Part shown: piece after piece, positions 1-5,028 of the stretch
Numbering within the stretch: the stretch's first letter is position 1
Layout of the letters: every line of letters starts with the position of its first letter
DNA from: Zoogloeaceae bacterium
GTDB lineage: Bacteria > Pseudomonadota > Gammaproteobacteria > Burkholderiales > Rhodocyclaceae
Direction: 5' to 3'
Length of the DNA stretch: 5,028 nucleotides
NCBI GenBank assembly: GCA_031290535.1
Contig: JAITNI010000097.1
Coordinates: 1 to 5,028, forward strand
Notes under the pieces: model-generated
Database searches by the model: none
What the model was told of the DNA's origin: nothing
What the model saw: the letters and a program-made list of their open reading frames with translations, nothing else
Translations under genes and position numbers: made by a program

Positions 1-228
1 TTCAAGGATTTGGGCGGCGCGGCGCTGGAAGTGGCCTGCGGCAGCCACACGGACGACCACCTGCGGCATTTTGCCCGCCTGACGCGCCAGTTTGATCTGT
101 ATGCCTCCCGAGGCTCCGATTTTCATTGTCCCGGCGAGGGCGCTGGCCGCGCCGCCACGCCCCTGCCACCGCTGCCGGAAGACCTGAAACCGGTCTGGCG
201 GCTGCTGGATAACTGCGTAAAGGCGTAA
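1..228 (+). CDS. rnm: PHP-domain nuclease Rnm/YciV (RNase AM), C-terminal fragment
   Basis: This is the last 75 codons of a gene whose 5' end lies outside the window; it is open from base 1 and stops at TAA 226-228. The diagnostic feature is the motif SRGSDFH, with the Asp codon at 118 and the His codon at 124. This is the last metal-ligand motif of the PHP phosphoesterase fold. The residues before it (ALEVACGSH, then LTRQFDLYAS) and the tail (LPPLPEDLKPVWRLLD) resemble the end of E. coli YciV as I recall it. In E. coli the enzyme is a 5'-3' exonuclease acting on short RNA fragments and on the 5' ends of rRNAs. The next gene, yciO, starts 7 bp downstream, as part of the same neighbourhood in E. 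coli. The family is well supported; the exact substrate here is inferred from homology. Confidence 0.85.
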   Translation, partial: FKDLGGAALEVACGSHTDDHLRHFARLTRQFDLYASRGSDFHCPGEGAGRAATPLPPLPEDLKPVWRLLDNCVKA

Positions 229-235
229 AACATCC

Positions 236-865
236 ATGCCGCAACTTGTTGTCATTCACCACGAAAACCCGCAGGCCCGCCATGTGGAACGGGCCGCCCA
301 ACTGCTGCGCGACGGCGGCGTGATCGCCTTCCCTACCGATTCCTGTTACGCCCTCGGCTGTCCTCTGGGCGACAAGGAGGCGCTCGACCGCCTGCGCGCC
401 CTCCGCGAGATGGACGAGCGCCATCACCTCACCCTGATGTGCCGGGATTTGTCCGAAATCGCCAAATACGCCCGCGTCGACAACACCCAGTACCGTCTTT
501 TGAAAGCCGCAACGCCGGGTAGTTACGTCTTCATTCTGGAAGGCACCAAGGAATTGCCGCGCCGGGTGATGCATCCCAAACGCAAGACCCTGGGGCTGCG
601 CGTGCCCGCGCACCCCGTGGCGCTGGCGCTGCTGGAAGCACTGGGGGAGCCGCTCCTCTCCACCACCCTGCTGTTGCCCGGTCAGGAAGAACCGCTGCGC
701 GAAGCCTGGGAAATTCAGGAGGCGCTGGCCGGACGCATTGAACTGGTGCTGGATGGCGGCTACTGCGGCATTGAACCGACGACAGTGATCGACCTCACCG
801 GCCCGACGCCGGAACTGGTGCGCCACGGCAAAGGGCCGCTGACGCCTTTTGGCCTGACGTCCTGA
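236..865 (+). CDS. yciO: YciO-type Sua5/YrdC-family protein
   Basis: This 209-residue protein is close in length to E. coli YciO (about 206). It is a single Sua5/YrdC/YciO domain, with the fold signature RDGGVIAFPTDSCYALG near residues 26-42. The stretches LTLMCRDLSEIAKYA, TPGSYVFILEGTKELPRR, TLGLRVPAHP and PTTVIDLT match YciO rather than TsaC. True threonylcarbamoyl-AMP synthases carry an S-x-N motif before an SG pair; here the equivalent place reads S142-T-T followed by LLLPG. Databases often name such proteins L-threonylcarbamoyladenylate synthase, but YciO is a paralogue whose role in tRNA t6A synthesis is doubtful. RNA and nucleotide binding is the safer prediction. It is probably cytoplasmic. 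The ATG lies 7 bp after the previous stop, with only a weak AAAGG (219-223) upstream, so translation may depend on the preceding gene. Confidence 0.9.
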   Translation: MPQLVVIHHENPQARHVERAAQLLRDGGVIAFPTDSCYALGCPLGDKEALDRLRALREMDERHHLTLMCRDLSEIAKYARVDNTQYRLLKAATPGSYVFILEGTKELPRRVMHPKRKTLGLRVPAHPVALALLEALGEPLLSTTLLLPGQEEPLREAWEIQEALAGRIELVLDGGYCGIEPTTVIDLTGPTPELVRHGKGPLTPFGLTS

Positions 866-869
866 GGTG
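864..869 (+). promoter_or_regulatory. Shine-Dalgarno site that decides the M50 protease start
   Basis: GAGGTG overlaps the yciO stop codon and lies 6 bases before the ATG at 876. The upstream in-frame GTG at 867 is part of this site, so it is unlikely to be the start. Confidence 0.6.
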
Positions 870-875
870 CCAGAG

Positions 876-1526
876 ATGGACGATCTTATTCAAACCATTG
901 TCATCGCCGCCCTGCCCGTGCTGTTTGCCATTACCCTGCACGAAGCGGCGCACGCCTATGCGGCGCGTTTTTTTGGCGACACGACGGCGGCAAGACTGGG
1001 GCGCATCAGCCTGAATCCCTTGCGCCACATTGACCCGTTCGGCACGGTGTTGCTGCCCATTGCGCTGTTGCTGATTTCCAAGGGTACGATGGCGTTTGGC
1101 TGGGCCAAACCCGTGCCGGTGGATTTTGAGCGGTTGCGCCACCCCAAGCGCGACATGCGCTGGGTCGCGGCGGCCGGGCCGATGGCGAATCTGGTCATGG
1201 CGCTCCTTTGGGCAATGCTGCAAAGCCTCGTCACCGCCCTGCCGCTCAACCTCTATACAAAGGGGCTGCTGGAAATGGGGGGGATTGGCGTTGTGGTCAA
1301 TCTGATTTTCATGTTTTTGAACCTCATCCCCCTGCCGCCACTGGATGGCGGGCGCATTGTGGTCAGCCTGTTGCCCGATAACCTGAGCCGCAAATTTGCC
1401 CGTCTGGAGCCGTTTGGCTTCATCATTTTGCTGGCGCTCCTTTTTTCCGGCGTGTTGTGGAAAATTCTGGAGCCGCTGATTGGCGTGGCATGGCTGTTCC
1501 TTCGCTTTCTTTTTCCTGTTTTCTGA
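876..1526 (+). CDS. Site-2-protease-like M50 zinc metallopeptidase, membrane protein
   Basis: This 216-residue membrane protein belongs to the short M50 family that lacks a PDZ domain. The zinc motif H22-E-A-A-H26 lies in the first membrane segment. The third zinc ligand is D157 in NLIPLPPLDGG (149-159), the conserved N-x-x-P-x-x-x-x-D-G motif. FGWAKPVPV and AAAGPMANL are further family hallmarks. There are about five hydrophobic segments, and the C-terminus is very hydrophobic and aromatic (WLFLRFLFPVF). No cleavable signal peptide is seen; the N-terminal segment carries the active site. Members cut peptide bonds within or close to the membrane, but the substrate is unknown. Its conserved place between yciO and trpS gives little clue. 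The ATG at 876 was preferred to the GTG at 867 because of the ribosome-binding site at 864-869. The gene starts 10 bp after yciO and ends 15 bp before trpS. Confidence 0.9.
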   Translation: MDDLIQTIVIAALPVLFAITLHEAAHAYAARFFGDTTAARLGRISLNPLRHIDPFGTVLLPIALLLISKGTMAFGWAKPVPVDFERLRHPKRDMRWVAAAGPMANLVMALLWAMLQSLVTALPLNLYTKGLLEMGGIGVVVNLIFMFLNLIPLPPLDGGRIVVSLLPDNLSRKFARLEPFGFIILLALLFSGVLWKILEPLIGVAWLFLRFLFPVF

Positions 1527-1541
1527 ACCAAGACCATCATC

Positions 1542-2744
1542 ATGTACGCAGAACGAGTTGTTTCCGGGATGCGCCCTACGGGGGCGCTGCATTTAGGGCA
1601 TTATCATGGCGTGCTCACCAACTGGGTGAAGCTCCAGCACGAATATCCCTGCCTCTTTTTTGTCGCCGACTGGCACGCCCTTACCACCCAGTATGACGAC
1701 CCCCAGCACATTTCCAAAAACATTCTGGACATGGCCGTCGACTGGCTCGCCGCCGGGCTGGATCCCAACCAGTGCACGATGTTCATCCAGTCAAGGGTGC
1801 TGGAACACGCCGAACTGCACCTGCTCCTTTCCATGATGACGCCGCTGGGCTGGCTGGAACGGGTACCCACCTACAAAGACCAGCAGGAAAAACTCTCCAG
1901 CAAGGATTTGTCCACCTACGGTTTTCTGGGCTATCCGCTGTTGATGTCCTCGGACATTCTGATGTATCGCGCCAGCAAGGTGCCGGTGGGCGAAGACCAG
2001 ATTCCGCACATCGAATTCAGCCGCGAAATCGCCCGCCGCTTCAACCACCTGTATGGCCGCGAACCCGGTTTTGAGGAAAAGGCGCGCGAGGCGGTCAAAA
2101 AACTCGGCAGCAAGCGCGCCCGCCTGTACGACGAACTCCGCACCCGCTTCCAGCAGGAAGGCGACAAGGAAGCCGTCGAACAGGCGTACGCCCTGCTCGA
2201 AGAAATCCAGCATCTGTCGGTGGCTGACCGCGAACGCCTGTTCGGCTATCTGGAGGGAACCGGCAAGATCATCCTCGCCGAACCGGAGGCGTTGCTCACC
2301 GAAGCCTCGCGGATGCCGGGGCTGGATGGGCAAAAGATGAGCAAGTCCTACGGCAATTTCATCGCGCTGCGCGAAGCGCCGGAGTCGGTCACCAAAAAAG
2401 TGCGCGCCATGCCCACCGACCCCGCCCGACAACGCCGCACCGACCCCGGCGACCCGCAAAAATGCCCGGTCTGGCAACTGCATCAGGTGTATTCCGACGC
2501 CGCCTGCCGCGCCTGGGCGCAGGAAGGCTGCAAGACGGCAGGCATCGGCTGTCTGGACTGCAAACAGCCGGTGATCGAGGGCATTCTGAAAGAACAGGGG
2601 CCAATGCAGGAACGCGCCCGCTACTATCAGGAAGACCCCAACCTCGTCAAAAACATCCTCGCCGACGGCTGCGAAAAAGCACGCGACCTCGCCCGCGAAA
2701 CCATGCGCGACGTGCGCGAGGCGCTGGGGCTGGAACATAATTGA
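1542..2744 (+). CDS. trpS: Tryptophanyl-tRNA synthetase
   Basis: This 400-residue class I synthetase joins tryptophan to tRNA-Trp using ATP, in the cytoplasm. The HIGH-type motif is PTGALHLGHYHG (12-23), with HLGH at 17-20. VGEDQ (D152, Q153) lies in the substrate-binding region, and the second signature is K265-M-S-K-S in GQKMSKSYGN. It is longer than the E. coli enzyme (334) because of a charged, helical-looking insertion at about 174-242, between the Rossmann fold and the KMSKS loop; this longer form is common in Proteobacteria. The C-terminal anticodon-binding part has cysteines at 308, 330, 337 and 340 (C-x21-C-x6-C-x2-C). This closely resembles the [4Fe-4S] motif described for Thermotoga maritima TrpRS. 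The ATG gives the usual family N-terminus (SGMRPTGALHLGH by residue 20), although no good ribosome-binding site precedes it. It is probably the only TrpRS in this operon; whether the genome has a second cannot be seen. Confidence 0.97.
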   Translation: MYAERVVSGMRPTGALHLGHYHGVLTNWVKLQHEYPCLFFVADWHALTTQYDDPQHISKNILDMAVDWLAAGLDPNQCTMFIQSRVLEHAELHLLLSMMTPLGWLERVPTYKDQQEKLSSKDLSTYGFLGYPLLMSSDILMYRASKVPVGEDQIPHIEFSREIARRFNHLYGREPGFEEKAREAVKKLGSKRARLYDELRTRFQQEGDKEAVEQAYALLEEIQHLSVADRERLFGYLEGTGKIILAEPEALLTEASRMPGLDGQKMSKSYGNFIALREAPESVTKKVRAMPTDPARQRRTDPGDPQKCPVWQLHQVYSDAACRAWAQEGCKTAGIGCLDCKQPVIEGILKEQGPMQERARYYQEDPNLVKNILADGCEKARDLARETMRDVREALGLEHN

Positions 2745-2750
2745 TGGGGG

Positions 2751-2772
2751 CGCGTGTGATGAAACCCACGCG
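2751..2772. repeat. Small inverted repeat just after trpS
   Basis: CGCGTG (2751-2756) and CACGCG (2767-2772) can form a 6-bp stem with a 10-base loop. No T-run follows, so it is not a standard intrinsic terminator. It may be a worn hairpin connected with the adjacent REP pair, or chance in GC-rich DNA. Confidence 0.3.
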
Positions 2773-2777
2773 AATCT

Positions 2778-2800
2778 GTAGGGGCGCACTGCGTGCGCCC
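2778..2800 (+). repeat. REP unit 1
   Basis: GTAG foot at 2778-2781, left stem GGGCGCAC 2782-2789, loop TGC 2790-2792, right stem GTGCGCCC 2793-2800. All 8 stem pairs are Watson-Crick. Confidence 0.7.
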
Positions 2801-2801
2801 T

Positions 2802-2824
2802 GGGCGCGTGCAACGCGCCCCTAC
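2802..2824 (-). repeat. REP unit 2, inverted
   Basis: Read on the - strand from 2824: GTAG foot, left stem GGGCGCGT, loop TGC, right stem ACGCGCCC ending at 2802. All 8 pairs are Watson-Crick. It differs from unit 1 only in the two loop-proximal base pairs. Confidence 0.7.
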
Positions 2825-2838
2825 GGGAATGCCCCCAC

Positions 2839-3741
2839 ATGAACGACACCCTAGCCGAAGCGCCCCCCACGCTAACCCCGGAATCCCCGCCGGAGGCCGC
2901 GTTCGCCCGCATCTACGGCCAGCCCCTTGCCCAGATGCCGCTGGATCTCTACATCCCGCCCGACGCGCTGGAAATCATGCTGGACGCCTTTGAGGGGCCG
3001 CTGGATTTGCTGCTGTACCTGATTCGCAAGGCCAACATCGACATTCTCGACATCCCGATGGCGCCCTTGACCCGTCAGTATCTGGATTACATCGAGGCGA
3101 TGCGGGTGACGAATCTGGAACTGGCGGCGGAATATCTGGTGATGGCGGCGATGCTGATCGAGATCAAGTCGCGGATGCTGTTGCCGCGTCCCGCCGCCAG
3201 CGCCGAGGGCGAGGCGGAAGACCCCCGTGCGGAACTGGCGCGGCGATTGCTGGAATACGAGCAGATCAAGCTGGCGGCGCACCGGGTCAATACGCTCCCG
3301 CAGGCCGAACGGGATTTTTTGTGGGTTGAAACCTGGGTAGAAAAATCGCTCCTGCGACGCTACCCGGAAGTGAATCTGGAAGACTTGCAGGCGGCCTGGC
3401 GCGGCATCCTGCGACAGGCGCGGCTCACCAGACACCACCAGATCGCCCGCGAGGAACTTTCCGTGCGCGAGCACATGGGCATCATCCTGCGCCAGTTGCA
3501 GGAAGCGGGCGGCTATGTGCGGTTTGAGGCGCTGTTCGACCCGGAAATGGGGCCGCCGGGGCTGGTGGTACACTTTATCGCCATGCTGGAACTGGCCCGC
3601 GAACGTCTGGTGGAAATCAGCCAGACGGAAGCCTTCCAGCCCATTTATGTGCGGCAGGCGAAAGAGGACAGCGACCCCGTTCTCGAAGATCATGACGCAG
3701 AGGCAGAAGATGGATTTGACGAAACTGAAACAGGTGCTTGA
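2839..3741 (+). CDS. scpA: Segregation and condensation protein A (kleisin)
   Basis: This 300-residue protein is the bacterial kleisin, which joins the heads of the SMC dimer and binds ScpB to form condensin for chromosome compaction and segregation. The N-terminal SMC-binding region is unmistakable: [20 protein letters not shown] from residue 51, then [14 protein letters not shown] and [21 protein letters not shown] linker follows, then the C-terminal winged helix (roughly 210-272, from [14 protein letters not shown] to FQPIYVRQ). The first 46 residues ([20 protein letters not shown]) are an extension familiar from proteobacterial ScpA, which supports the ATG at 2839 over M33 or M47. The tail is very acidic (12 Asp/Glu in 276-297). 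The ribosome-binding site is poor (CGGGA at 2824-2828), squeezed between the REP pair and the ATG, so initiation may be weak or coupled. It overlaps scpB by 32 bp, as expected for partners made in fixed ratio. Confidence 0.95.
   Translation: MNDTLAEAPPTLTPESPPEAAFARIYGQPLAQMPLDLYIPPDALEIMLDAFEGPLDLLLYLIRKANIDILDIPMAPLTRQYLDYIEAMRVTNLELAAEYLVMAAMLIEIKSRMLLPRPAASAEGEAEDPRAELARRLLEYEQIKLAAHRVNTLPQAERDFLWVETWVEKSLLRRYPEVNLEDLQAAWRGILRQARLTRHHQIAREELSVREHMGIILRQLQEAGGYVRFEALFDPEMGPPGLVVHFIAMLELARERLVEISQTEAFQPIYVRQAKEDSDPVLEDHDAEAEDGFDETETGA
3699..3703 (+). promoter_or_regulatory. Shine-Dalgarno site for scpB
   Basis: AGAGG lies 6 bases before the ATG at 3710, inside the codons for the acidic tail of ScpA. 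It favours 3710 over the in-frame ATG at 3692, which has no comparable site. Confidence 0.65.
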
Positions 3742-4264
3742 AGCCGCCCTGCTCTCGGCGCAGGAGCCGCTCTCTTTGGCCGACCTGAAAAAAATGTTCG
3801 ACACGGAACTCACCAACGACCTGTTGCGAAAATGTCTGGACGAGCTGCGCGAGGAATGGCAACCCCGCCCGGCGGAACTCCTGCAACTGGCCTCCGGCTG
3901 GCGCTTGCGGACGCGGGCCGAATACATGCCCTATCTGGAACGCCTAAGCCCGGAAAAACCGCCCCGCTATTCCCGCGCCGTGCTGGAAACACTCTCCATC
4001 ATCGCCTACCGCCAGCCGGTGACGCGCGGCGACATTGAGGACATTCGCGGCGTCGCGGTCAATACCAACGCCATCCGCGCCCTCGAAGAACGCGGCTGGA
4101 TTGATGTGGTCGGGCACCGGGAAACGCCCGGACGCCCCGCCCTGTACGCCACCACGCGCAAATTTCTCGACGATCTGGGGCTACGCAGTTTGAGCGAACT
4201 GCCGCTGTTAGAAACCGTCGACCCGACCAGCCAACTGCTTTTGGAGCCAAACCGTGCGCCCTAA
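3710..4264 (+). CDS. scpB: Segregation and condensation protein B
   Basis: This 184-residue protein fits the ScpB family: two winged-helix domains, with little beyond the core. The first domain is roughly 1-75 ([40 protein letters not shown]). The second holds the most diagnostic stretch, [19 protein letters not shown], then [20 protein letters not shown] and [18 protein letters not shown]. ScpB dimerises and grips the centre of ScpA, regulating the SMC ATPase on the nucleoid. The start at 3710 was chosen for its ribosome-binding site at 3699-3703 and because the family homology begins there. Reading the same frame upstream to 3515 gives a Trp/Arg-rich sequence that is only a shadow of scpA. 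The gene begins within scpA and its stop overlaps the start of rluB, so translation of all three is probably coupled. Confidence 0.95.
   Translation: MDLTKLKQVLEAALLSAQEPLSLADLKKMFDTELTNDLLRKCLDELREEWQPRPAELLQLASGWRLRTRAEYMPYLERLSPEKPPRYSRAVLETLSIIAYRQPVTRGDIEDIRGVAVNTNAIRALEERGWIDVVGHRETPGRPALYATTRKFLDDLGLRSLSELPLLETVDPTSQLLLEPNRAP
4243..4246 (+). promoter_or_regulatory. Shine-Dalgarno site for rluB
   Basis: GGAG lies 7 bases before GTG 4254, inside the end of scpB. It identifies a GTG start that a search for ATG alone would miss. Confidence 0.65.
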
Positions 4265-5028
4265 AAAAACCCCTTTTCGTCCCTCCGCCAAAAATGTGCC
4301 TCCTGTAGAGGGAAAACCCGCCCGCGCCGAGGCGGGGAAACCTGTTCGCCCGACAGGCGGCAGACCTCCCGTGCGTCCCGCCCGTCGGGGCGCGGGTCGG
4401 CTGGTTCCGGCCTCCCGGCAGCACCAGACGGAAGAAGTCGCCAGCGAACGTCTGCACAAGGTGCTCGCCCAGGCGGGTCTCGGTTCCCGGCGCGAAATGG
4501 AAGCCTGGATTGCCGCCGGACGGGTGCAGGTCAACGGCCAGACGGCCACCACCGGCATGAGCATCGGCCCCAAAGACCGGGTGAAGGTGAATGGCAAACT
4601 CGTCACCCTGCATTTTTCCAACCGCCTGCCCAGAGTGGTGCTGTACCACAAGCCAGAAGGCGAGATTGTCTCCCGCGACGACCCGGAAGGCCGCCCCAAC
4701 GTCTTTACCGCCCTGCCCCGCCTGCGTGGCGGGCGCTGGGTGGCCGTCGGTCGCCTTGACCTGAACACCTCCGGCCTGATTCTCTTTACCACCTCCGGCA
4801 CACTCGCCAACCAGTTGATGCACCCCGGTTCGGAACTGCTGCGCGAATACGCCGCGCGGGTGATCGGCGAACTGACGCCAGAAACCCGACAGCAACTCCT
4901 GGATGGCGTCGAACTCGAAGACGGCCCCGCCCACTTTGAAACGCTGGAAGACGCGGGCGGACAGGGCGTAAATCACTGGTACAAGGCCAGTCTCTACGAA
5001 GGCCGCAACCGCGAAGTGCGCCGCATGT
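4254..5028 (+). CDS. rluB: 23S rRNA pseudouridine synthase B, 3' end missing
   Basis: The first 258 codons of an RsuA/RluB-family enzyme run off the right edge. RluB makes pseudouridine 2605 in E. coli 23S rRNA, during large-subunit assembly. Residues 1-62 are a basic, proline-rich tail of low complexity. An S4 RNA-binding domain follows (about 63-110: [27 protein letters not shown]). The catalytic domain starts near VVLYHKPEG (K133) and has the catalytic Asp at D169 in [26 protein letters not shown] and the closing GRNREVRRM (250-258) are further family motifs. The GTG start is supported by GGAG at 4243-4246 and an 11-bp overlap with scpB; no in-frame ATG lies before the S4 domain. RluB and the related RluE/RluF/RsuA share the fold; placement next to scpB argues for RluB. 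The C-terminal extension typical of RluB would lie outside. Confidence 0.92.
   Translation, partial: MRPKKTPFRPSAKNVPPVEGKPARAEAGKPVRPTGGRPPVRPARRGAGRLVPASRQHQTEEVASERLHKVLAQAGLGSRREMEAWIAAGRVQVNGQTATTGMSIGPKDRVKVNGKLVTLHFSNRLPRVVLYHKPEGEIVSRDDPEGRPNVFTALPRLRGGRWVAVGRLDLNTSGLILFTTSGTLANQLMHPGSELLREYAARVIGELTPETRQQLLDGVELEDGPAHFETLEDAGGQGVNHWYKASLYEGRNREVRRM

Larger units (their letters stand above)
2778..2824. repeat. Inverted REP pair (BIME-like element)
   Basis: This is a 47-bp near-palindrome of two 23-base units facing each other with a single T (2801) between. Each unit, read inward, is GTAG followed by a perfect 8-bp stem and a TGC loop. The arms match at 19 of 23 positions. A GTAG foot next to a GC-rich hairpin is the layout of REP elements mobilised by RAYT (TnpA-REP) transposases of the Y1/IS200 group, and two inverted REPs make a BIME. 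In RNA it could fold as two hairpins or one long stem. It ends 14 bases before the scpA ATG. Such elements in operons can stabilise upstream mRNA, attenuate downstream expression or bind gyrase or IHF in enteric bacteria; none of these effects can be shown from the sequence. No transposase lies in the window. Confidence 0.8.
2744..2842 (+). other. Possible short coupling ORF bridging trpS and scpA
   Basis: A 32-codon frame opens with an ATG that overlaps the trpS stop by one base (TGATG, 2742-2746). It has a second in-frame ATG at 2759 and ends at TGA 2840-2842, which overlaps the scpA start as ATGA (2839-2842). It runs through the whole REP pair. The predicted peptide is Arg/Ala/Pro-rich with no recognisable domain. 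The ends have exactly the geometry used for translational coupling, so it could carry ribosomes across the gap. A frame this short in GC-rich DNA can equally be open by chance, so this is not claimed as a gene. Confidence 0.2.

Noticed and set aside
867..875. GTG at 867 as start of the M50 protease
   Set aside because: It is part of the best ribosome-binding site, and the ATG at 876 is correctly spaced from that site.
795..1592. 265-codon open frame on the - strand opposite the M50 protease gene
   Set aside because: It has a Gln/His/Arg-rich product typical of reversed hydrophobic codons, opposite an intact membrane protease gene.
2778..2824. Intrinsic terminator between trpS and scpA
   Set aside because: The hairpins are not followed by a T-run, and the units have GTAG feet and inverted pairing typical of REP elements.
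2778..2824. CRISPR array or riboswitch in the intergenic gap
   Set aside because: There are no regularly spaced direct repeats with spacers, and the gap is filled by the palindrome with no room for a known aptamer.
1791..2912. 373-codon open frame on the - strand opposite trpS
   Set aside because: It mirrors an intact, motif-complete trpS. Long antisense frames are expected in GC-rich genes, and its product matches no family I recognise.
3515..3709. Upstream starts for scpB at 3515 or 3692
   Set aside because: The stretch is scpA read out of frame and lacks ScpB similarity; ATG 3692 has no good ribosome-binding site.
2872..3927. 351-codon open frame on the - strand opposite scpA and scpB
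   Set aside because: The + strand encodes unmistakable ScpA and ScpB. The antisense frame crosses two genes and has no domain.
4059..4976. 305-codon open frame on the - strand near the right edge
   Set aside because: The + strand carries rluB here, starting at GTG and running off the edge. The antisense product is a shadow.

Overview
The window is a tightly packed, GC-rich (roughly 60% or more by eye) block of chromosomal housekeeping genes, all read on the + strand. Every protein fits the Proteobacteria. The 400-residue TrpS, the ScpA with its long N-terminal extension, and the order PHP/RNase AM, yciO, M50 protease, trpS, scpA, scpB, rluB suggest a betaproteobacterium or a related gammaproteobacterium. 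Genus cannot be judged from this window.

Layout: 1-228 is the 3' end of a PHP-domain nuclease (Rnm/YciV). 236-865 is a YciO-type member of the Sua5/YrdC family. 876-1526 is an integral-membrane M50 (site-2-protease-like) metallopeptidase. 1542-2744 is tryptophanyl-tRNA synthetase. 2745-2838 is the only real intergenic gap, and it is almost filled by an inverted pair of REP elements (2778-2824) plus a smaller hairpin. 2839-3741 is scpA and 3710-4264 is scpB, which encode the kleisin and winged-helix partners of SMC condensin. 4254-5028 is rluB, a 23S rRNA pseudouridine synthase that runs off the right edge. It starts at a GTG inside the end of scpB.

Spacings are 7, 10, 15 and 94 bp, followed by overlaps of 32 and 11 bp. 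No internal promoter or T-tailed terminator is visible, so the genes are probably co-transcribed. The themes are RNA processing and translation (Rnm, YciO, TrpS, RluB) together with chromosome segregation (ScpAB). In E. coli, rnm, yciO and rluB also lie close together, so this is an old neighbourhood.

The most noteworthy things are: the paired REP element with GTAG feet, whose two hairpins differ only by compensatory changes; a 32-codon reading frame that bridges the trpS stop and the scpA start exactly; a cysteine pattern in TrpS like that of [4Fe-4S]-containing TrpRS; and a basic, proline-rich N-terminal tail on RluB. I found no convincing evidence of a wholly new multigene system.
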